Origin: Type-B symbiont of Plautia stali
GTDB lineage: Bacteria > Pseudomonadota > Gammaproteobacteria > Enterobacterales > Enterobacteriaceae
Reading direction: 5' to 3'
Length of the DNA: 64,000 nucleotides
Assembly (NCBI GenBank): GCA_001485295.1
Contig: BBOA01000002.1
Span: 124,001 to 188,000, forward strand
A program made the position numbers and the translations under genes. Within the stretch, counting starts at the first letter, position 1. Every line of letters starts with the position of its first letter. The notes below the pieces were generated by a model. The model ran no database searches. It had not been told where the DNA came from and saw nothing but the letters and a program-made list of their open reading frames with translations. Below are positions 21,301 to 31,366 of the stretch, piece by piece.

Positions 21301-21547
21301 GGCGCTCTTTTTCGATGATTTTGCGTACCACTTCCCAGTGAATCGGCTCGATATAGGTCGCATCGGCCATTTCCGGGTCGGTCATAATGGTCGCCGGGTT
21401 GGAGTTAACCAGAATGACGCGGTAGCCCTCTTCGCGCAGCGCCTTACACGCCTGCGCGCCAGAGTAGTCAAACTCACAGGCTTGGCCGATAACAATCGAG
21501 CCTGCACCAAGGATCAGGATAGATTTTATATCTGTACGTTTCGGCAT
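18323..21547 (-). CDS. carB: Carbamoyl-phosphate synthase large subunit CarB
   Basis: A 1074-residue protein (E. coli 1073) that makes carbamoyl phosphate from bicarbonate, ATP and glutamine-derived ammonia for arginine and pyrimidine synthesis. The two ATP-grasp halves are visible: [21 protein letters not shown] in the first and [21 protein letters not shown] in the second, each with EVNPR/EMNPR metal sites. The oligomerisation domain lies between, and the C-terminal MGS-like allosteric domain (IMP/UMP/ornithine control) runs from about residue 940. The start [23 protein letters not shown] is canonical. It follows carA by 14 bases. Intact. Confidence 0.97.
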   Translation of the reverse strand: MPKRTDIKSILILGAGSIVIGQACEFDYSGAQACKALREEGYRVILVNSNPATIMTDPEMADATYIEPIHWEVVRKIIEKERPDAVLPTMGGQTALNCALELERQGVLEEFRVTMIGATADVIDKAEDRRRFDVAMKSIGLDTARSGIAHTMEEALAVAEDVGFPCIIRPSFTMGGTGSGIAYNREEFEEICERGLDLSPTNELLIDESLIGWKEYEMEVVRDKNDNCIIVCSIENFDAMGIHTGDSITVAPAQTLTDKEYQIMRNASLAVLREIGVETGGSNVQFSVNPKDGRLIVIEMNPRVSRSSALASKATGFPIAKVAAKLAVGFTLDELMNDITGGLTPTSFEPSIDYVVTKIPRFNFEKFTGANDRLTTQMKSVGEVMAIGRTFQESIQKALRGLEVGAHGFDPKVYLDDVDALTCVRRELKDAGAERIWYIADAFRMGMSVDGVFNLTNIDRWFLVQIEELVRLEEQVAREGVNSLSQPFLRALKRKGFADARLAALAGVSEGEIRKLRQQYNLHPVYKRVDTCAAEFATDTAYMYSTYEEECEANPKQDRAKIMVLGGGPNRIGQGIEFDYCCVHAALALREDGFETIMLNCNPETVSTDYDTSDRLYFEPVTLENVLEIVRIEQPKGVIVQYGGQTPLKLARELEAAGVPVIGTSPDAIDLAEDRKRFQLAVDRLNLKQPANATVTTLEQAVEKAASLDYPLVVRPSYVLGGRAMEIVYDEIDLKRYFQTAVSVSNDAPVLLDRFLDDAVEVDVDAICDGERVLIGGIMEHIEQAGVHSGDSACSLPAYTLSQEIQNVMRQQVERLGFELNVRGLMNVQFAVKDNEVYLIEVNPRAARTVPFVSKATGVPLAKVAARVMTGKTLAEQGVTKEVIPPYYSVKEVVLPFNKFQGVDPILGPEMRSTGEVMGVGRTFAEAFSKAMLGVQSNMKKSGRALLSVREGDKKRIIDLAAKLLKFGFELDATHGTAVVLSEAGINPRLVNKVHEGRPHIQDRLKNGEYTYIVNTNAGRQAIEDSRVIRRSALQYKVHYDTTLNGGFATTMSLNADPMEQVISVQEMHALINS

Positions 21548-21561
21548 TTTTTAGCTCCTGA

Positions 21562-22710
21562 TTACTTAGCTTTCGAACGGTAGGCGTCGATCAGTTCAAT
21601 AAAGTGATCGAACAGCGGCGCGGCGTCGTGGGGACCCGGACTCGCTTCCGGGTGTCCCTGGAAGCTGAACGCCGGTTTATCGGTGCGGTGAATACCCTGC
21701 ACCGTTTTATCGAACAGCGAAATATGCGTCACGCGCAGATTCGCCGGCAGGCTGGCGTCGTCGACGGCGAAGCCGTGGTTCTGCGCGGTGATCATCACGC
21801 GGTTGTTGTCGAGATCCTGCACCGGATGGTTGCCGCCGTGGTGGCCGAGCTTCATTTTCACAGTTTTCGCGCCGCTCGCCAGCGCCAGTAGCTGGTGGCC
21901 GAGGCAGATGCCGAACACCGGGATTTCGATGTCGAGGAAAGATTTAATTGCGCTGATGGCGTAATCGCACGGCTCCGGGTCTCCTGGTCCGTTGGAGAGG
22001 AAGATTCCGTCTGGATTAAGCTTCAGCACCTCTTCGGCGTGTGTCTGCGCCGGCACCACCGTCAGGCGGCAGCCGCGATCCACCAGCATGCGGAAGATGT
22101 TGAACTTAAAGCCGTAATCGTAGGCCACGACGTGATAGGGCAGCGCGTCCGCGCTCTGCGGCTGCGGCAGACCCTCTTGCAGCGTCCAGGAGCCCTGCTG
22201 CCAGCTGTAGGTTTCCGCCGTGGTGACCTCTTTCGCCAGATCCATCCCTTTCAGCCCAGGAAACGCCTGCGCTTTCTGCAGCGCCAGCGCCGCGTCCGGG
22301 TTGTCACCCGCGATAACGCAGCCGTTCTGCGCACCTTTTTCACGCAGCAGACGCGTCAGCTTGCGCGTATCGATATCGGCGATGCCCACCACGTTATTGC
22401 GCTGCAGATACGCTGACAGGTTCTCTTCGCTGCGGAAGTTGCTGACAATCAGCGGCAGGTCGCGGATAACCAAGCCTTGTGCGTGAATTTGGGTGAATTC
22501 TGCGTCGGCTGCGTTAACGCCTACATTGCCGATATGGGGATGAGTGAGGGTGACTATCTGGCGGAAATAGGAGGGATCAGTGAGGATTTCTTGATAACCG
22601 GTCATTGAAGTATTGAAAACGACCTCCCCCACTGCCGATCCTGTTGCCCCGATGGCCCGACCGTGGAATTGGGTTCCGTCTTCCAGAACTAAGAGCGCTG
22701 ACTTAATCAA
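21562..22710 (-). CDS. carA: Carbamoyl-phosphate synthase small (glutaminase) subunit CarA
   Basis: The start is assigned to TTG at 22710 rather than an upstream codon. It gives 382 residues, exactly the E. coli length, the conserved N-terminus (M)[18 protein letters not shown], and a GGAGG ribosome-binding site 5 bases away; E. coli carA also uses TTG. The class-I glutamine amidotransferase triad is present (Cys in [12 protein letters not shown]; His and Glu in [10 protein letters not shown]). One odd spot: the usual YDFGxKRNILRM reads [12 protein letters not shown]. The two ARG boxes and a P2-like promoter lie immediately upstream. CarA supplies ammonia to CarB. Confidence 0.95.
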   Translation of the reverse strand: MIKSALLVLEDGTQFHGRAIGATGSAVGEVVFNTSMTGYQEILTDPSYFRQIVTLTHPHIGNVGVNAADAEFTQIHAQGLVIRDLPLIVSNFRSEENLSAYLQRNNVVGIADIDTRKLTRLLREKGAQNGCVIAGDNPDAALALQKAQAFPGLKGMDLAKEVTTAETYSWQQGSWTLQEGLPQPQSADALPYHVVAYDYGFKFNIFRMLVDRGCRLTVVPAQTHAEEVLKLNPDGIFLSNGPGDPEPCDYAISAIKSFLDIEIPVFGICLGHQLLALASGAKTVKMKLGHHGGNHPVQDLDNNRVMITAQNHGFAVDDASLPANLRVTHISLFDKTVQGIHRTDKPAFSFQGHPEASPGPHDAAPLFDHFIELIDAYRSKAK

Positions 22711-22720
22711 AACATCCTCC

Positions 22721-22758
22721 AGGGAATAAAAATTCACGATGTTTGCATATTAATTCAA
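22721..22758 (-). promoter_or_regulatory. Tandem ARG boxes (ArgR operator) upstream of carA
   Basis: On the minus strand two 18-base matches to the ArgR consensus (TGAAT-N4-ATTCA) are separated by 2 to 3 bases: TTGAATTAATATGCAAAC (22758-22741) and CGTGAATTTTTATTCCCT (22738-22721). This is the arrangement at the arginine-repressed P2 promoter of E. coli carAB. A functional arginine repressor would hold this site; argR lies outside the window. Confidence 0.85.
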
Positions 22759-22777
22759 AATTTGACCCTGAATCAAG
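22747..22777 (-). promoter_or_regulatory. Candidate carAB P2 promoter
   Basis: On the minus strand TTGATT and TAATAT are separated by 18 bases, with the -10 element inside the upstream ARG box. This is how P2 of E. coli carAB is repressed by arginine. P1, the pyrimidine-controlled promoter, should lie further upstream but I could not pin it down. Confidence 0.6.
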
Positions 22778-23184
22778 ACAAGAACCACCTGAGTGATTGA
22801 TTTTTAGTAAATCGCGCGTATTCTAATGATCGCACTAAAGCTTGTCTACCCTGAGAGTGAGAGGTGATTTTTTTGTTTTTTTCGCGTAACTGGAAGTTAA
22901 AAACAAGATTAAGTCGCAAAAAAGAGAGTTTATCGACGGGAATAAACTGTTGCCTGAGTGAAATAAAATAAAAGCGCTGCTGGCAGGCCGCCATTTTTGA
23001 CAAAATGGTCAAAAAAGGTCTTTTTTTAACCACGACGACAGGCTAAAGATAATATCTTATCTATCTTACGCCAATTATTTTATTAAATGCTTATTTTAAG
23101 CAAAATAAAGGACGATAATAATATTTCCCTTTTTAATCAATTTGTTAAACATTAAAATAACCACATCAAAATGATTCATAACAC
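22778..23184. other. AT-rich intergenic region between carA and dapB
   Basis: About 400 bases, much richer in A/T than the genes on either side. A minus-strand open frame here has no recognisable similarity and a composition typical of non-coding DNA. It should hold the upstream control region of carAB (P1 with its PepA/IHF-type sites in E. coli). I see no transcription unit. Confidence 0.5.
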
Positions 23185-24006
<822 letters not shown>

Positions 24007-24167
24007 TCATTCCTGATAAAAAACTATGCATGCAAAGCGTATTCAGGTTAACGATCAGTTAACAGACACGCCACTACTAATACGGGATAATTAGAATTTA
24101 AGGGTAGCGCTTAGCGATTATCAGTAAAAGCAATTCCGCTGAAGAGAACCAGACGCTTTAACTCATA

Positions 24168-24193
24168 AAAAGGCCGTCTTACGTTGGCCTTTC
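24168..24193 (-). terminator. Likely terminator of the ribF-ispH operon
   Basis: Inverted repeat AAAGGCC / GGCCTTT with a 10-base loop, followed on the minus strand by T residues, 20 bases after the ispH stop. A modest stem; plausible intrinsic terminator. Confidence 0.6.
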
Positions 24194-24212
24194 AGCAAAC
24201 GATAATGCGCCG

Positions 24213-25166
24213 TTACTGCACGTTGCGTACCTCAACGCGCAGCTCTTTCGGCACCTTGAACACAATGTTCTCTTCGCACCCAATTAGTTCGATCGCCGCG
24301 TCGCCGCCCAGCTCGCGCAGCCGCTGGATCACCTGCTGCACCAGAATATCGGGCGCAGAGGCGCCTGCGGTAACGCCGATGCACGCGATGCCCTTCACCC
24401 ACTCTTCCTGAATGTCGTCTGCCGAGTCGATCAGCTTCGCCAGCTTGCCAGCGCGCTGCGCCAGCTCCGCCAGACGATTGGAGTTCGACGAGTTCTTCGA
24501 TCCGACCACTAGCACCACCTCCGCATCGCGCGCCAGCACGCGCACCGCTTCCTGACGATTGGTGGTGGCGTAGCAGATATCATCCTTGCACGGACCAATA
24601 ATCGCCGGAAAACGGACGCGCAGCGCGTCGATTACGTCAGAGGTATCGTCAACCGACAGCGTGGTTTGCGTCATAAAGCAGAGATTGCTCTCATCCTTTA
24701 CCTGCAGCTTAAACACGTCCTCGGGCGACTCTACTAGATACATGCCGCCGTTAGGGTTGCTGTACTGGCCCATGGAGCCTTCCACTTCCGGGTGGCCTGC
24801 GTGGCCGATCAGAATCGCCTCCACGCCTTTACGGCTGGCGCGCGCCACCTCCATATGCACCTTGGTCACCAGCGGACAGGTGGCGTCGAACAGCATAGTG
24901 AGACTGCGCGCTTTAGCTTCGGCGCGCACCGCCTGAGAGACGCCGTGCGCTGAGAAGATCAGGATGGCGTTGTCCGGCACTTCGCTAATCTCTTCGATAA
25001 AGATCGCGCCGCGCTTGCGCAGGCTTTTGACCACGTAGCGGTTGTGCACCACTTCATGGCGCACGTAGATTGGTGCACCGTACATCTCCAGCGCTCGCTC
25101 TACGATGCTGATGGCGCGATCGACGCCGGCGCAGAAGCCGCGCGGGTTAGCTAGCAGGATTTGCAT
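24213..25166 (-). CDS. ispH: 4-hydroxy-3-methylbut-2-enyl diphosphate reductase IspH
   Basis: The start is placed at ATG 25166 ([18 protein letters not shown]), giving 317 residues against 316 in E. coli; upstream in-frame codons belong to the fkpB 3' end. The three 4Fe-4S cysteines are visible ([24 protein letters not shown]), as are the catalytic glutamate region [10 protein letters not shown] and the SSNSNRL substrate motif. It catalyses the last step of the MEP isoprenoid pathway, making IPP and DMAPP. It ends the ribF-ileS-lspA-fkpB-ispH operon. The start overlaps the extended fkpB frame by 20 bases. Intact. Confidence 0.95.
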   Translation of the reverse strand: MQILLANPRGFCAGVDRAISIVERALEMYGAPIYVRHEVVHNRYVVKSLRKRGAIFIEEISEVPDNAILIFSAHGVSQAVRAEAKARSLTMLFDATCPLVTKVHMEVARASRKGVEAILIGHAGHPEVEGSMGQYSNPNGGMYLVESPEDVFKLQVKDESNLCFMTQTTLSVDDTSDVIDALRVRFPAIIGPCKDDICYATTNRQEAVRVLARDAEVVLVVGSKNSSNSNRLAELAQRAGKLAKLIDSADDIQEEWVKGIACIGVTAGASAPDILVQQVIQRLRELGGDAAIELIGCEENIVFKVPKELRVEVRNVQ

Positions 25167-25618
25167 CGTTTGCCTCCAGTACCGGATCGATTTCCAGCAC
25201 ATCGATATCAAAATGGATCTGATGACCCGCCAGCGGATGGTTGAAGTCCACCGTGATGGAATCGCCGGAGATATCGCGGATCACGCCTAGCATCTCGCTG
25301 CCGCCCATGCCGGTAAACAGCATGATGGAGCCGATTTCCGGCTCGCCCACGTTGATAAAATCGCGGCGCGAGAAGTACTGGATCAGATCCAGGCTGACGG
25401 CGCCGAACGCCGCTTCCAGCGCCAGCGTAAACACGTACTTGTCGCCCGATTTCAGTCCCAGCAGCTCCTGCTCCAGCGCGTCGGAAAGGCTGCCGTCGCC
25501 TAGGCGGAACAGCGCCGGTTTGCCGGAGGCGGAGGTCGACTCCACGACGGAGCCCATCCTCTAGCTTCAGTGTGAAATGGAGCAGCACCGTGCTGTCGCG
25601 CTCTACAGAGACTATCAT
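25147..25618 (-). pseudogene. fkpB: FKBP-type peptidyl-prolyl isomerase FkpB (SlpA), frameshifted
   Basis: The N-terminus starts at ATG 25618 ([22 protein letters not shown]), but an extra G in the GATGGGCTCC stretch near 25556 shifts the frame; the rest ([23 protein letters not shown] onward) continues in the next frame. The remainder is well conserved: the insert-in-flap region [19 protein letters not shown] and the C-terminal [20 protein letters not shown]. The original stop after LEA is lost, so the frame runs on seven codons into ispH. E. coli FkpB (149 residues) is a non-essential prolyl isomerase/chaperone. A restart at ATG 25557 would lose the first beta strand. A single-base assembly error cannot be excluded. 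Confidence 0.8.
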
Positions 25619-26124
25619 GACCTACCCTTGTTTTGCCTGTTTGCTTGGGGGCTGAAAAAGCCCTCTAGAACTACTAACGCGACGCCAATACAGATGCCGC
25701 AGTCAGCGATATTAAAGGTGGCGAAGTGCCAGTCACCAATATAGAAGTCGATAAAATCGACGACGAATCCGTGATAAGCACGATCGAACAGGTTGCCTAC
25801 CGCGCCGCCGATAATCAGCGCGTAGGCGATATTAACGATCTTCTGGCTAGCGCGGCTGCGGTACATCATCACCAGCAGCGCCAATACGATGGCGATGGCG
25901 ATGCCGGCGAAGAACCAGCGATACCAGCCACCTTTATCTGCTAAGAAGCTGAAAGCCGCGCCGTAGTTGTGCGCGTAGAACAGGTTGAGGAACGGCATCA
26001 GCGGCTGTGTTTCATGCAGCATCATGTTGTTCATCACCCAATGTTTGCTGGCGAAATCGATTAGGATCACCACCAGCACCAGCCATATCCAGCGTAAGCC
26101 GGTTGAGAGAATAGGTTTACACAT
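25615..26124 (-). CDS. lspA: Lipoprotein signal peptidase LspA
   Basis: A 169-residue inner-membrane aspartyl protease (E. coli 164) that cleaves prolipoprotein signal peptides after lipidation. The ATG at 26124 shares its A with the ileS TGA stop, the classical coupled overlap, and is preferred over a TTG one codon upstream. Four membrane spans are visible. The catalytic aspartates are in [18 protein letters not shown] and [13 protein letters not shown]. It ends overlapping fkpB by 4 bases (ATGA). Intact, as expected for an essential gene. Confidence 0.95.
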   Translation of the reverse strand: MCKPILSTGLRWIWLVLVVILIDFASKHWVMNNMMLHETQPLMPFLNLFYAHNYGAAFSFLADKGGWYRWFFAGIAIAIVLALLVMMYRSRASQKIVNIAYALIIGGAVGNLFDRAYHGFVVDFIDFYIGDWHFATFNIADCGICIGVALVVLEGFFSPQANRQNKGRS

Positions 26125-28942
26125 CAAGCAAATTTACGCTCTTCGCCGTTGCCGGCCAAGTTGGTATAACAGCGACCGCACACCGCAAGATGCTCCGGGT
26201 TCTGGCCGACGTCGGTATTGTAGTGCCAGCAGCGCGGACATTTTTCGCCTTCTGCCTTATGCAGCGCGATTTTCAGACCTTTCACCAGCTCGCTCTGCGG
26301 CGCTTCTTCGCTCGCCAGCGCGTAGTCCGCTACCGTCGTGCCCGAAGTCATCAGCACAAAGCGCAGCTCGTCGCCCAGCGCCTGTAGCTTCGCCGCCAGC
26401 ACCGCGTCCGCGTAGAGCGTCACGGTCACTTCCAGCGCGCCGCCGATACGCTTGTCGCCGCGCGCCTGCTCGATCGCTTTGTTGACTTCGCCGCGTACTT
26501 TTAGCAGCTCAGCCCAGTACTCATCGTTCAACGCTTCATCCTGCGACAAGCTAAACAGGCCTTCATACCACTCTTCGGTGAAGACGTACTGTGCGCGTTT
26601 GCCTGGCAGATAGCCCCAGATTTCGTCGGCGGTAAAGGACATGATCGGCGCTATCCAGCGCACCAGCGCCTCGGCAATGTGCCACAGCGCGGTCTGGCAG
26701 CTGCGACGCGCCAAGCTGTCGCGTTTCGCGGTGTACTGGCGATCCTTGATGATGTCCAGATAGAACGAGCCCATCTCCACCGAGCAGAACTGCATCAGGC
26801 GCTGGATAACTTCGTGGAAGTCATAGTTTTCGTATGAGGCGATGATATCCGCCTGCGCAGCCTGCGCGCGGCCTACCGCCCAGCGATCCACCACTACCAT
26901 CTCTTGCGGCGCGACCCTGTCCGTTTCAGGATTAAAGCCGTTGAGGTTCGCCAGCAGGAAACGCGCGGTGTTGCGGATACGACGATAGGCGTCGGCGGAG
27001 CGCTTCAGGATTTCGTCGGATACCGCCATCTCGCCGGAGTAGTCGGTCGAGGCGACCCACAGGCGCAGAATATCCGCGCCTAGCTTATTCATCACGTCCT
27101 GTGGCGAAACGGTGTTGCCGATCGACTTGGACATCTTGCGGCCCTGACCATCGACGGTAAAGCCGTGGGTCAGCACCTGACGATACGGCGCTTTGCCCTT
27201 CATCGCGATGGAGATCATCAGAGAAGACATAAACCAGCCGCGATGCTGGTCAGAGCCTTCCAGATACATGTCGGCAGAATGGCCGCCGAATTCCGGACGC
27301 GCGTCAACCACCGCATAGCTGGTGGAGCCGGAATCAAACCAGACGTCCAGCGTGTCCGGTACTTTTACGTAATTGTCGGCGTCGTCGCCCATCAGATCGC
27401 GCGGATCGAGATCCCACCACGCCTGAATGCCGTCCTGCTCGACGCGCTGCGCAACTTTTTCCATCAGCGCCAGCGTATCGGGATGCAGCTGCTCCGTCTC
27501 TTTATGCACGAACAGCGCCATCGGGATGCCCCAAGTGCGCTGACGCGAAATACACCAGTCGGGACGGTTCGCCACCATTGCTTCAATACGCGCCTTGCCC
27601 CAGTCCGAGATCCACTGCACACTTTTGATCTCTTTCAGCGACTGCGCACGCAGCCCTTTCTGATCCATGCTGATAAACCACTGTGGCGTGGCGCGGAAGA
27701 TGATCGGCGTTTTGTGACGCCAGCAGTGCGGATAGCTGTGCAGCCGTTTTTCCACATGCAGCAGCGCGCCTTTCTCTTTCAGCAGCTCGATAATAACGTC
27801 GTTGGCCTTGAAGACGTTCAGGCCGTCCAGCGTCGGATAAGTGCCTGGCAGATAGGTGCCGTCCGGGCCGACCGGGTTCGCCACTTCGATGCCGTATTTC
27901 TGCCCAATAACATAGTCATCCGGGCCGTTCCCCGGCGCAGTGTGTACCGCGCCTGTACCCGCTTCAAGCGTAACGTCCTCGCCCAACACCACCGGCGACT
28001 TAATATTCACCAAGAAAGGATGCTGGAAGGTCAGACGCTCCAGCGCCGCGCCTTTGCATTCGCCCAGGACGGTCCACTCGCTGACGCCTGCGCCCTTCAG
28101 GACGCTTTCCACCAGCTCTTTCGCGAGGATCAGCGCGCGGCCGTCGATCTGCACCAGCTGATAGTCGAACTCCGGGTGCAGTGAGATAGCGCGGTTGGCC
28201 GGTATGGTCCAGGGCGTGGTAGTCCAGATGACTAGCGAAATCGGGCCGTTGACTGGCGCGTAGTCAAATTTTGCGCGCACCGCGTCGCTGTCGACCACAT
28301 TGAACATCACGTCGATAGAAGGCGAGGTTTTGTCATAGTATTCGACTTCCGCTTCCGCCAGCGCCGAACGGCAGTCTAGGCACCAGTGCACCGGCTTCGC
28401 GCCTTTGTTCAGATGGCCGTTGCCGATGATTTTGCCCAGCGCGCGGATAATGTTGGCTTCGGTCTGGAAATTCATCGTCAGGTAGGGACGATCCCAGTCG
28501 CCCAGCACGCCGAGACGGATAAAGTCTGCCTTCTGACCCTCGACCTGCTCGGCAGCGTATTTGCGGCACGCTTCGCGGAATTCAGCCGGCGTCACCTTTT
28601 CACCCGGCCTACCGATCATCTGTTCGACATTATACTCGATCGGCAGACCGTGACAGTCCCAGCCCGGCACGTAAGGCGAGTCGAAGCCCGCCATGCCTTT
28701 CGACTTGACGATAATGTCTTTCAGAATCTTGTTGGCTGAGTGACCAATATGGATGCTGCCGTTCGCATAGGGAGGACCATCATGCAGGATAAAGTTTTTT
28801 TTCCCTTTTTGGCTTCGCGGATGATGCCGTACAGGTTGTCATCATACCAGCGTTTCAGCATTCCCGGCTCGCGTTTGGCGAGATCGCCGCGCATCGGGAA
28901 CCCCGTTTCGGGCAAATTCAGAGTAGATTTATAGTCACTCAT
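26124..28942 (-). CDS. ileS: Isoleucyl-tRNA synthetase, with an apparent -1 frameshift in an A8 tract
   Basis: The start ATG at 28942 gives [19 protein letters not shown] as in E. coli. The frame is open to an A8 run (minus strand of 28795-28802) about 50 codons in, within the KKGKK-TF/NF-ILHDG segment. There the reading shifts by one base and would stop at TGA near 28721. From just past the tract, the other frame continues unbroken to the end at 26124. Adding one base gives 939 residues (E. coli 938). HIGH sits just after the tract; KMSKS in [11 protein letters not shown], the CP1 editing domain and the C-terminal zinc knuckle (CPRCWH, CGRC) are all present. The APGHG editing motif reads APGNG. 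An essential gene: slippage rescue or a sequencing error are the likely explanations. Confidence 0.85.
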
Positions 28943-29894
28943 CAGATTCTCGTTTCCATATTTTGCGGGGTTGATGCCCAAAGAAGCGCCGGGCGATTAC
29001 CACATCTTTCGCAATTTGTTCTTTCAACGCCTCCAGTGATGCAAAGCGCTGCTCGTCACGTATCTTATGCTTCAGCACTACATGAATTTGCTTTCCATAC
29101 AGATTGATATTGATATCAAGCAGGTGAACCTCAAGCTGCTGGCGCAATCCTTTTACCGTCGGCCGCGTGCCAATATTCGCTACACCGGGAACGGGCGCGC
29201 CCAAGCCGAGCACCTCCACCGCGTAAACGCCTTTCACTGGCGAGACGATGCGGCGCAAAAGGAGATTCGCGGTGGGAAAACCGATGGTGCGTCCCAACGC
29301 ATCGCCGTGCACGACGCGGCCAGAGATACTGAAAGGATGGCCTAGCAGTGTTTGCGCTAGCGCAAGGTCATCATCGGCCAGCGCCTGACGCACGGCGGTG
29401 CTGCTGATACGCTTGCCGCCGTTGCAGAAGGTTTCGGTGCTGACGACGTCAAAACCATACTCGGCACCAGCCTTCTGTAATAACAGGAAATCGCCCTGGC
29501 GACCAGCGCCAAAGCGGAAATCATCCCCAACCGCCAAGTATTTGACGTCCAGCTTATCCACCAGCAGATCAATGATAAAGCGCTGCGCCGACTGCGCGGC
29601 GAAGCGGCGGTCGAAGCGCACGCAGAGCACCCGATCGACGCCCGCTTCCGCCAGAAATTTCAGCTTTTCCCGCAGACGCGTTAGGCGTGCCGGAGCTTTG
29701 TCTCCGGCGAACAGCTCAAGCGGCTGCGGCTCGAACAGCATCACCATCACCGGAAGCAGGCGTTTTCGTCCCTCTTCGCATAGGCGCGCCATCAGCGCCT
29801 GATGGCCGCGATGTACGCCGTCGAAGTTACCAATGGTCATGACGCAGCCGCGATGCTGCTCGTTTAAATTATGAATACCGCGGATAAACTTCAT
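28935..29894 (-). CDS. ribF: Bifunctional riboflavin kinase / FAD synthetase RibF
   Basis: A 319-residue protein (E. coli 313). The N-terminal nucleotidyltransferase has [15 protein letters not shown] and [16 protein letters not shown]; the C-terminal kinase has [11 protein letters not shown] and [13 protein letters not shown]. It makes FMN and FAD. The extra C-terminal residues ([13 protein letters not shown]) probably arise from loss of the original stop, and the gene now overlaps the ileS start by 8 bases. It heads the ribF-ileS-lspA-fkpB-ispH operon. Intact in both domains. Confidence 0.95.
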   Translation of the reverse strand: MKFIRGIHNLNEQHRGCVMTIGNFDGVHRGHQALMARLCEEGRKRLLPVMVMLFEPQPLELFAGDKAPARLTRLREKLKFLAEAGVDRVLCVRFDRRFAAQSAQRFIIDLLVDKLDVKYLAVGDDFRFGAGRQGDFLLLQKAGAEYGFDVVSTETFCNGGKRISSTAVRQALADDDLALAQTLLGHPFSISGRVVHGDALGRTIGFPTANLLLRRIVSPVKGVYAVEVLGLGAPVPGVANIGTRPTVKGLRQQLEVHLLDININLYGKQIHVVLKHKIRDEQRFASLEALKEQIAKDVVIARRFFGHQPRKIWKRESDE

Positions 29895-30142
29895 GGCTGA
29901 CTCAAACCGGTGTAAATTGGCGGATTATACCCTTGAAAGCAACGAAGGTTAACCTGTCAGCCACACCTTTCCTACGCAGAACGCGCTATTTAACCGGGCC
30001 TAGCACGCACGCTGCGTCTCTCTGAGAATTTTGTCACGAAAGGCTGTATTCCACAACGAGGGGAAGCTGGTAGAATTTTGCGTCATCAATAATTATGTCA
30101 CCGGGCGCGGTTTGTAAAACAACGCTTATTTACACAAATCCA
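29895..30142. other. Divergent intergenic region ribF/rpsT
   Basis: No coding sequence seen. It separates the minus-strand ribF operon from rpsT and should hold the ribF promoter and an upstream rpsT promoter, but only the rpsT-proximal promoter (next entry) is clear to me. Confidence 0.5.
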
Positions 30143-30171
30143 TTGACAAAAGAAGGCTCAAAAGGCATATT
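30143..30171 (+). promoter_or_regulatory. Sigma-70 promoter of rpsT
   Basis: TTGACA at 30143-30148 and CATATT at 30166-30171, with a 17-base spacer, 48 bases before the rpsT start. The -35 is a perfect consensus. The position fits the start-proximal rpsT promoter of enterobacteria. Confidence 0.75.
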
Positions 30172-30218
30172 TCTCGGCCTTTGATTTGTCCATATAGAAC
30201 ACATTTGGGAGTTGGGCC

Positions 30219-30482
30219 TTGGCTAATATCAAATCAGCTAAGAAACGCGCCGTAACATCTGAAAAACGTCGCAAGCATAACGCGAGCCGCCGTTCTATGA
30301 TGCGTACTTTCGTGAAGAAAGTATACGCGGCGATCGCAGCTGGTGACAAAGCTGCTGCGCAGAACGCATTTAATGAAATGCAACCGATCGTGGACCGTCA
30401 GGCTGTTAAAGGTCTGATCCACAAAAATAAAGCTGCACGTCATAAAGCGAACTTGACTGCTCAGATCAACAAAATGGCGTAA
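30219..30482 (+). CDS. rpsT: 30S ribosomal protein S20
   Basis: An 87-residue basic protein, the same length as E. coli S20, with the canonical (M)[10 protein letters not shown] start, [20 protein letters not shown] and [13 protein letters not shown] end. The start codon is TTG at 30219; E. coli rpsT also uses UUG, where it takes part in autogenous control by S20. A GGGAGTTGGG ribosome-binding region is upstream. Strong promoter and terminator flank the gene. Intact. Confidence 0.97.
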   Translation: MANIKSAKKRAVTSEKRRKHNASRRSMMRTFVKKVYAAIAAGDKAAAQNAFNEMQPIVDRQAVKGLIHKNKAARHKANLTAQINKMA

Positions 30483-30504
30483 GCCTTTGTTCATTGTTTT
30501 TTAA

Positions 30505-30535
30505 AAAAGAACCGGCTAAGTGCCGGTTCTTTTTC
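30505..30535 (+). terminator. rpsT terminator
   Basis: A 12-base stem (AAAAGAACCGGC and its complement) with a 5-base loop followed by T residues, 22 bases after the rpsT stop. Classic intrinsic terminator. Confidence 0.9.
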
Positions 30536-30544
30536 GTCCCGATT

Positions 30545-31196
30545 ACGCCGCCAGACGCTACCTCAGGATCAGATAGTCCGCCACGATCGACAGAATCGAC
30601 CCCAGCAAATACCCAGTTTCGCCAGCGTAATCAGCTTCAGCTACGGATTGTTCTCACCATAGGCGCGCTCGACATGGTAAACCCGATGCCGCACCGCACG
30701 CCGACTGCGGCAATATCCGCGAGGTGGGCATTCTTCGGCAGCGTGGCCAGCCTGAATTTCACCGCTAGCCAACAGAAGAGCGTAATCCCCAGCGGCAGCA
30801 GCGAGACGATATCCGCCGCATGCACGCCGTCCAGCGATACGCCCGCGTTAGCGAAGGCGAAGAGCGGCAGGATCAGCCAGCGTACCCAGCAGGCGCGTGC
30901 TCCAGATGAATCGCCGGCGAATGGCCTTCCTGCTTCTTCAGCGGGATCAGAAAGCCCACCGCCACGCCCGCCAGCGTCGCATGCACGCCCGATTTAAGCA
31001 CGGCCATCCACAGCACCATGCTGACCAGCAGATAAGGCCCGATGTTCCACATGTTCAGCAGATTCATCGCCGCCATCGACAGATCGCTGATATAGAACAG
31101 CGCGATAATCACAATTGGAGATCGTCGATTAATCGCCAACGCCATGCGGTGGCGATTATCAGCACTATGCCTCTTGTCGCGTCGCTCTGTAGCCAT
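30545..31196 (-). pseudogene. nhaA: Na+/H+ antiporter NhaA, broken remnant
   Basis: Minus-strand pieces of NhaA in different frames: [18 protein letters not shown], then [40 protein letters not shown] (30873-31196), then [21 protein letters not shown] and GIGFTMS (30637-30825). The N-terminal half with the catalytic Asp pair (163/164 in E. coli; here only the region after DDLGA remains) and several central helices are missing, and the pieces are separated by frameshifts. Its regulator nhaR, which follows nhaA in E. coli, is absent. The gene lies convergent to rpsT. Loss of sodium antiport fits a buffered host niche. Confidence 0.9.
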
Positions 31197-31366
31197 TTTT
31201 TAAATTTTATGTTCCCCTTTGACTCGTTCGCCTGTGCCATTCTAGAATGGCTGTTATCACAACATTATTAAAACGTGTACTTACGGAACTTCAAGCTATA
31301 TCTGGCGAAAACAGGGCAAAAAAAGCTAGCGATAGAGTGCTATCTTTCATGCTTACCGTATGCGGA

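Noticed and set aside
22773-23033. Small AT-rich open frame upstream of carA (86 codons, minus strand)
   Set aside because: Composition and lack of any recognisable motif or ribosome-binding site fit non-coding intergenic DNA.
27165-28184. Long antisense open frame (339 codons) opposite ileS
   Set aside because: The reverse-strand shadow of a well-conserved gene; no known family resemblance.
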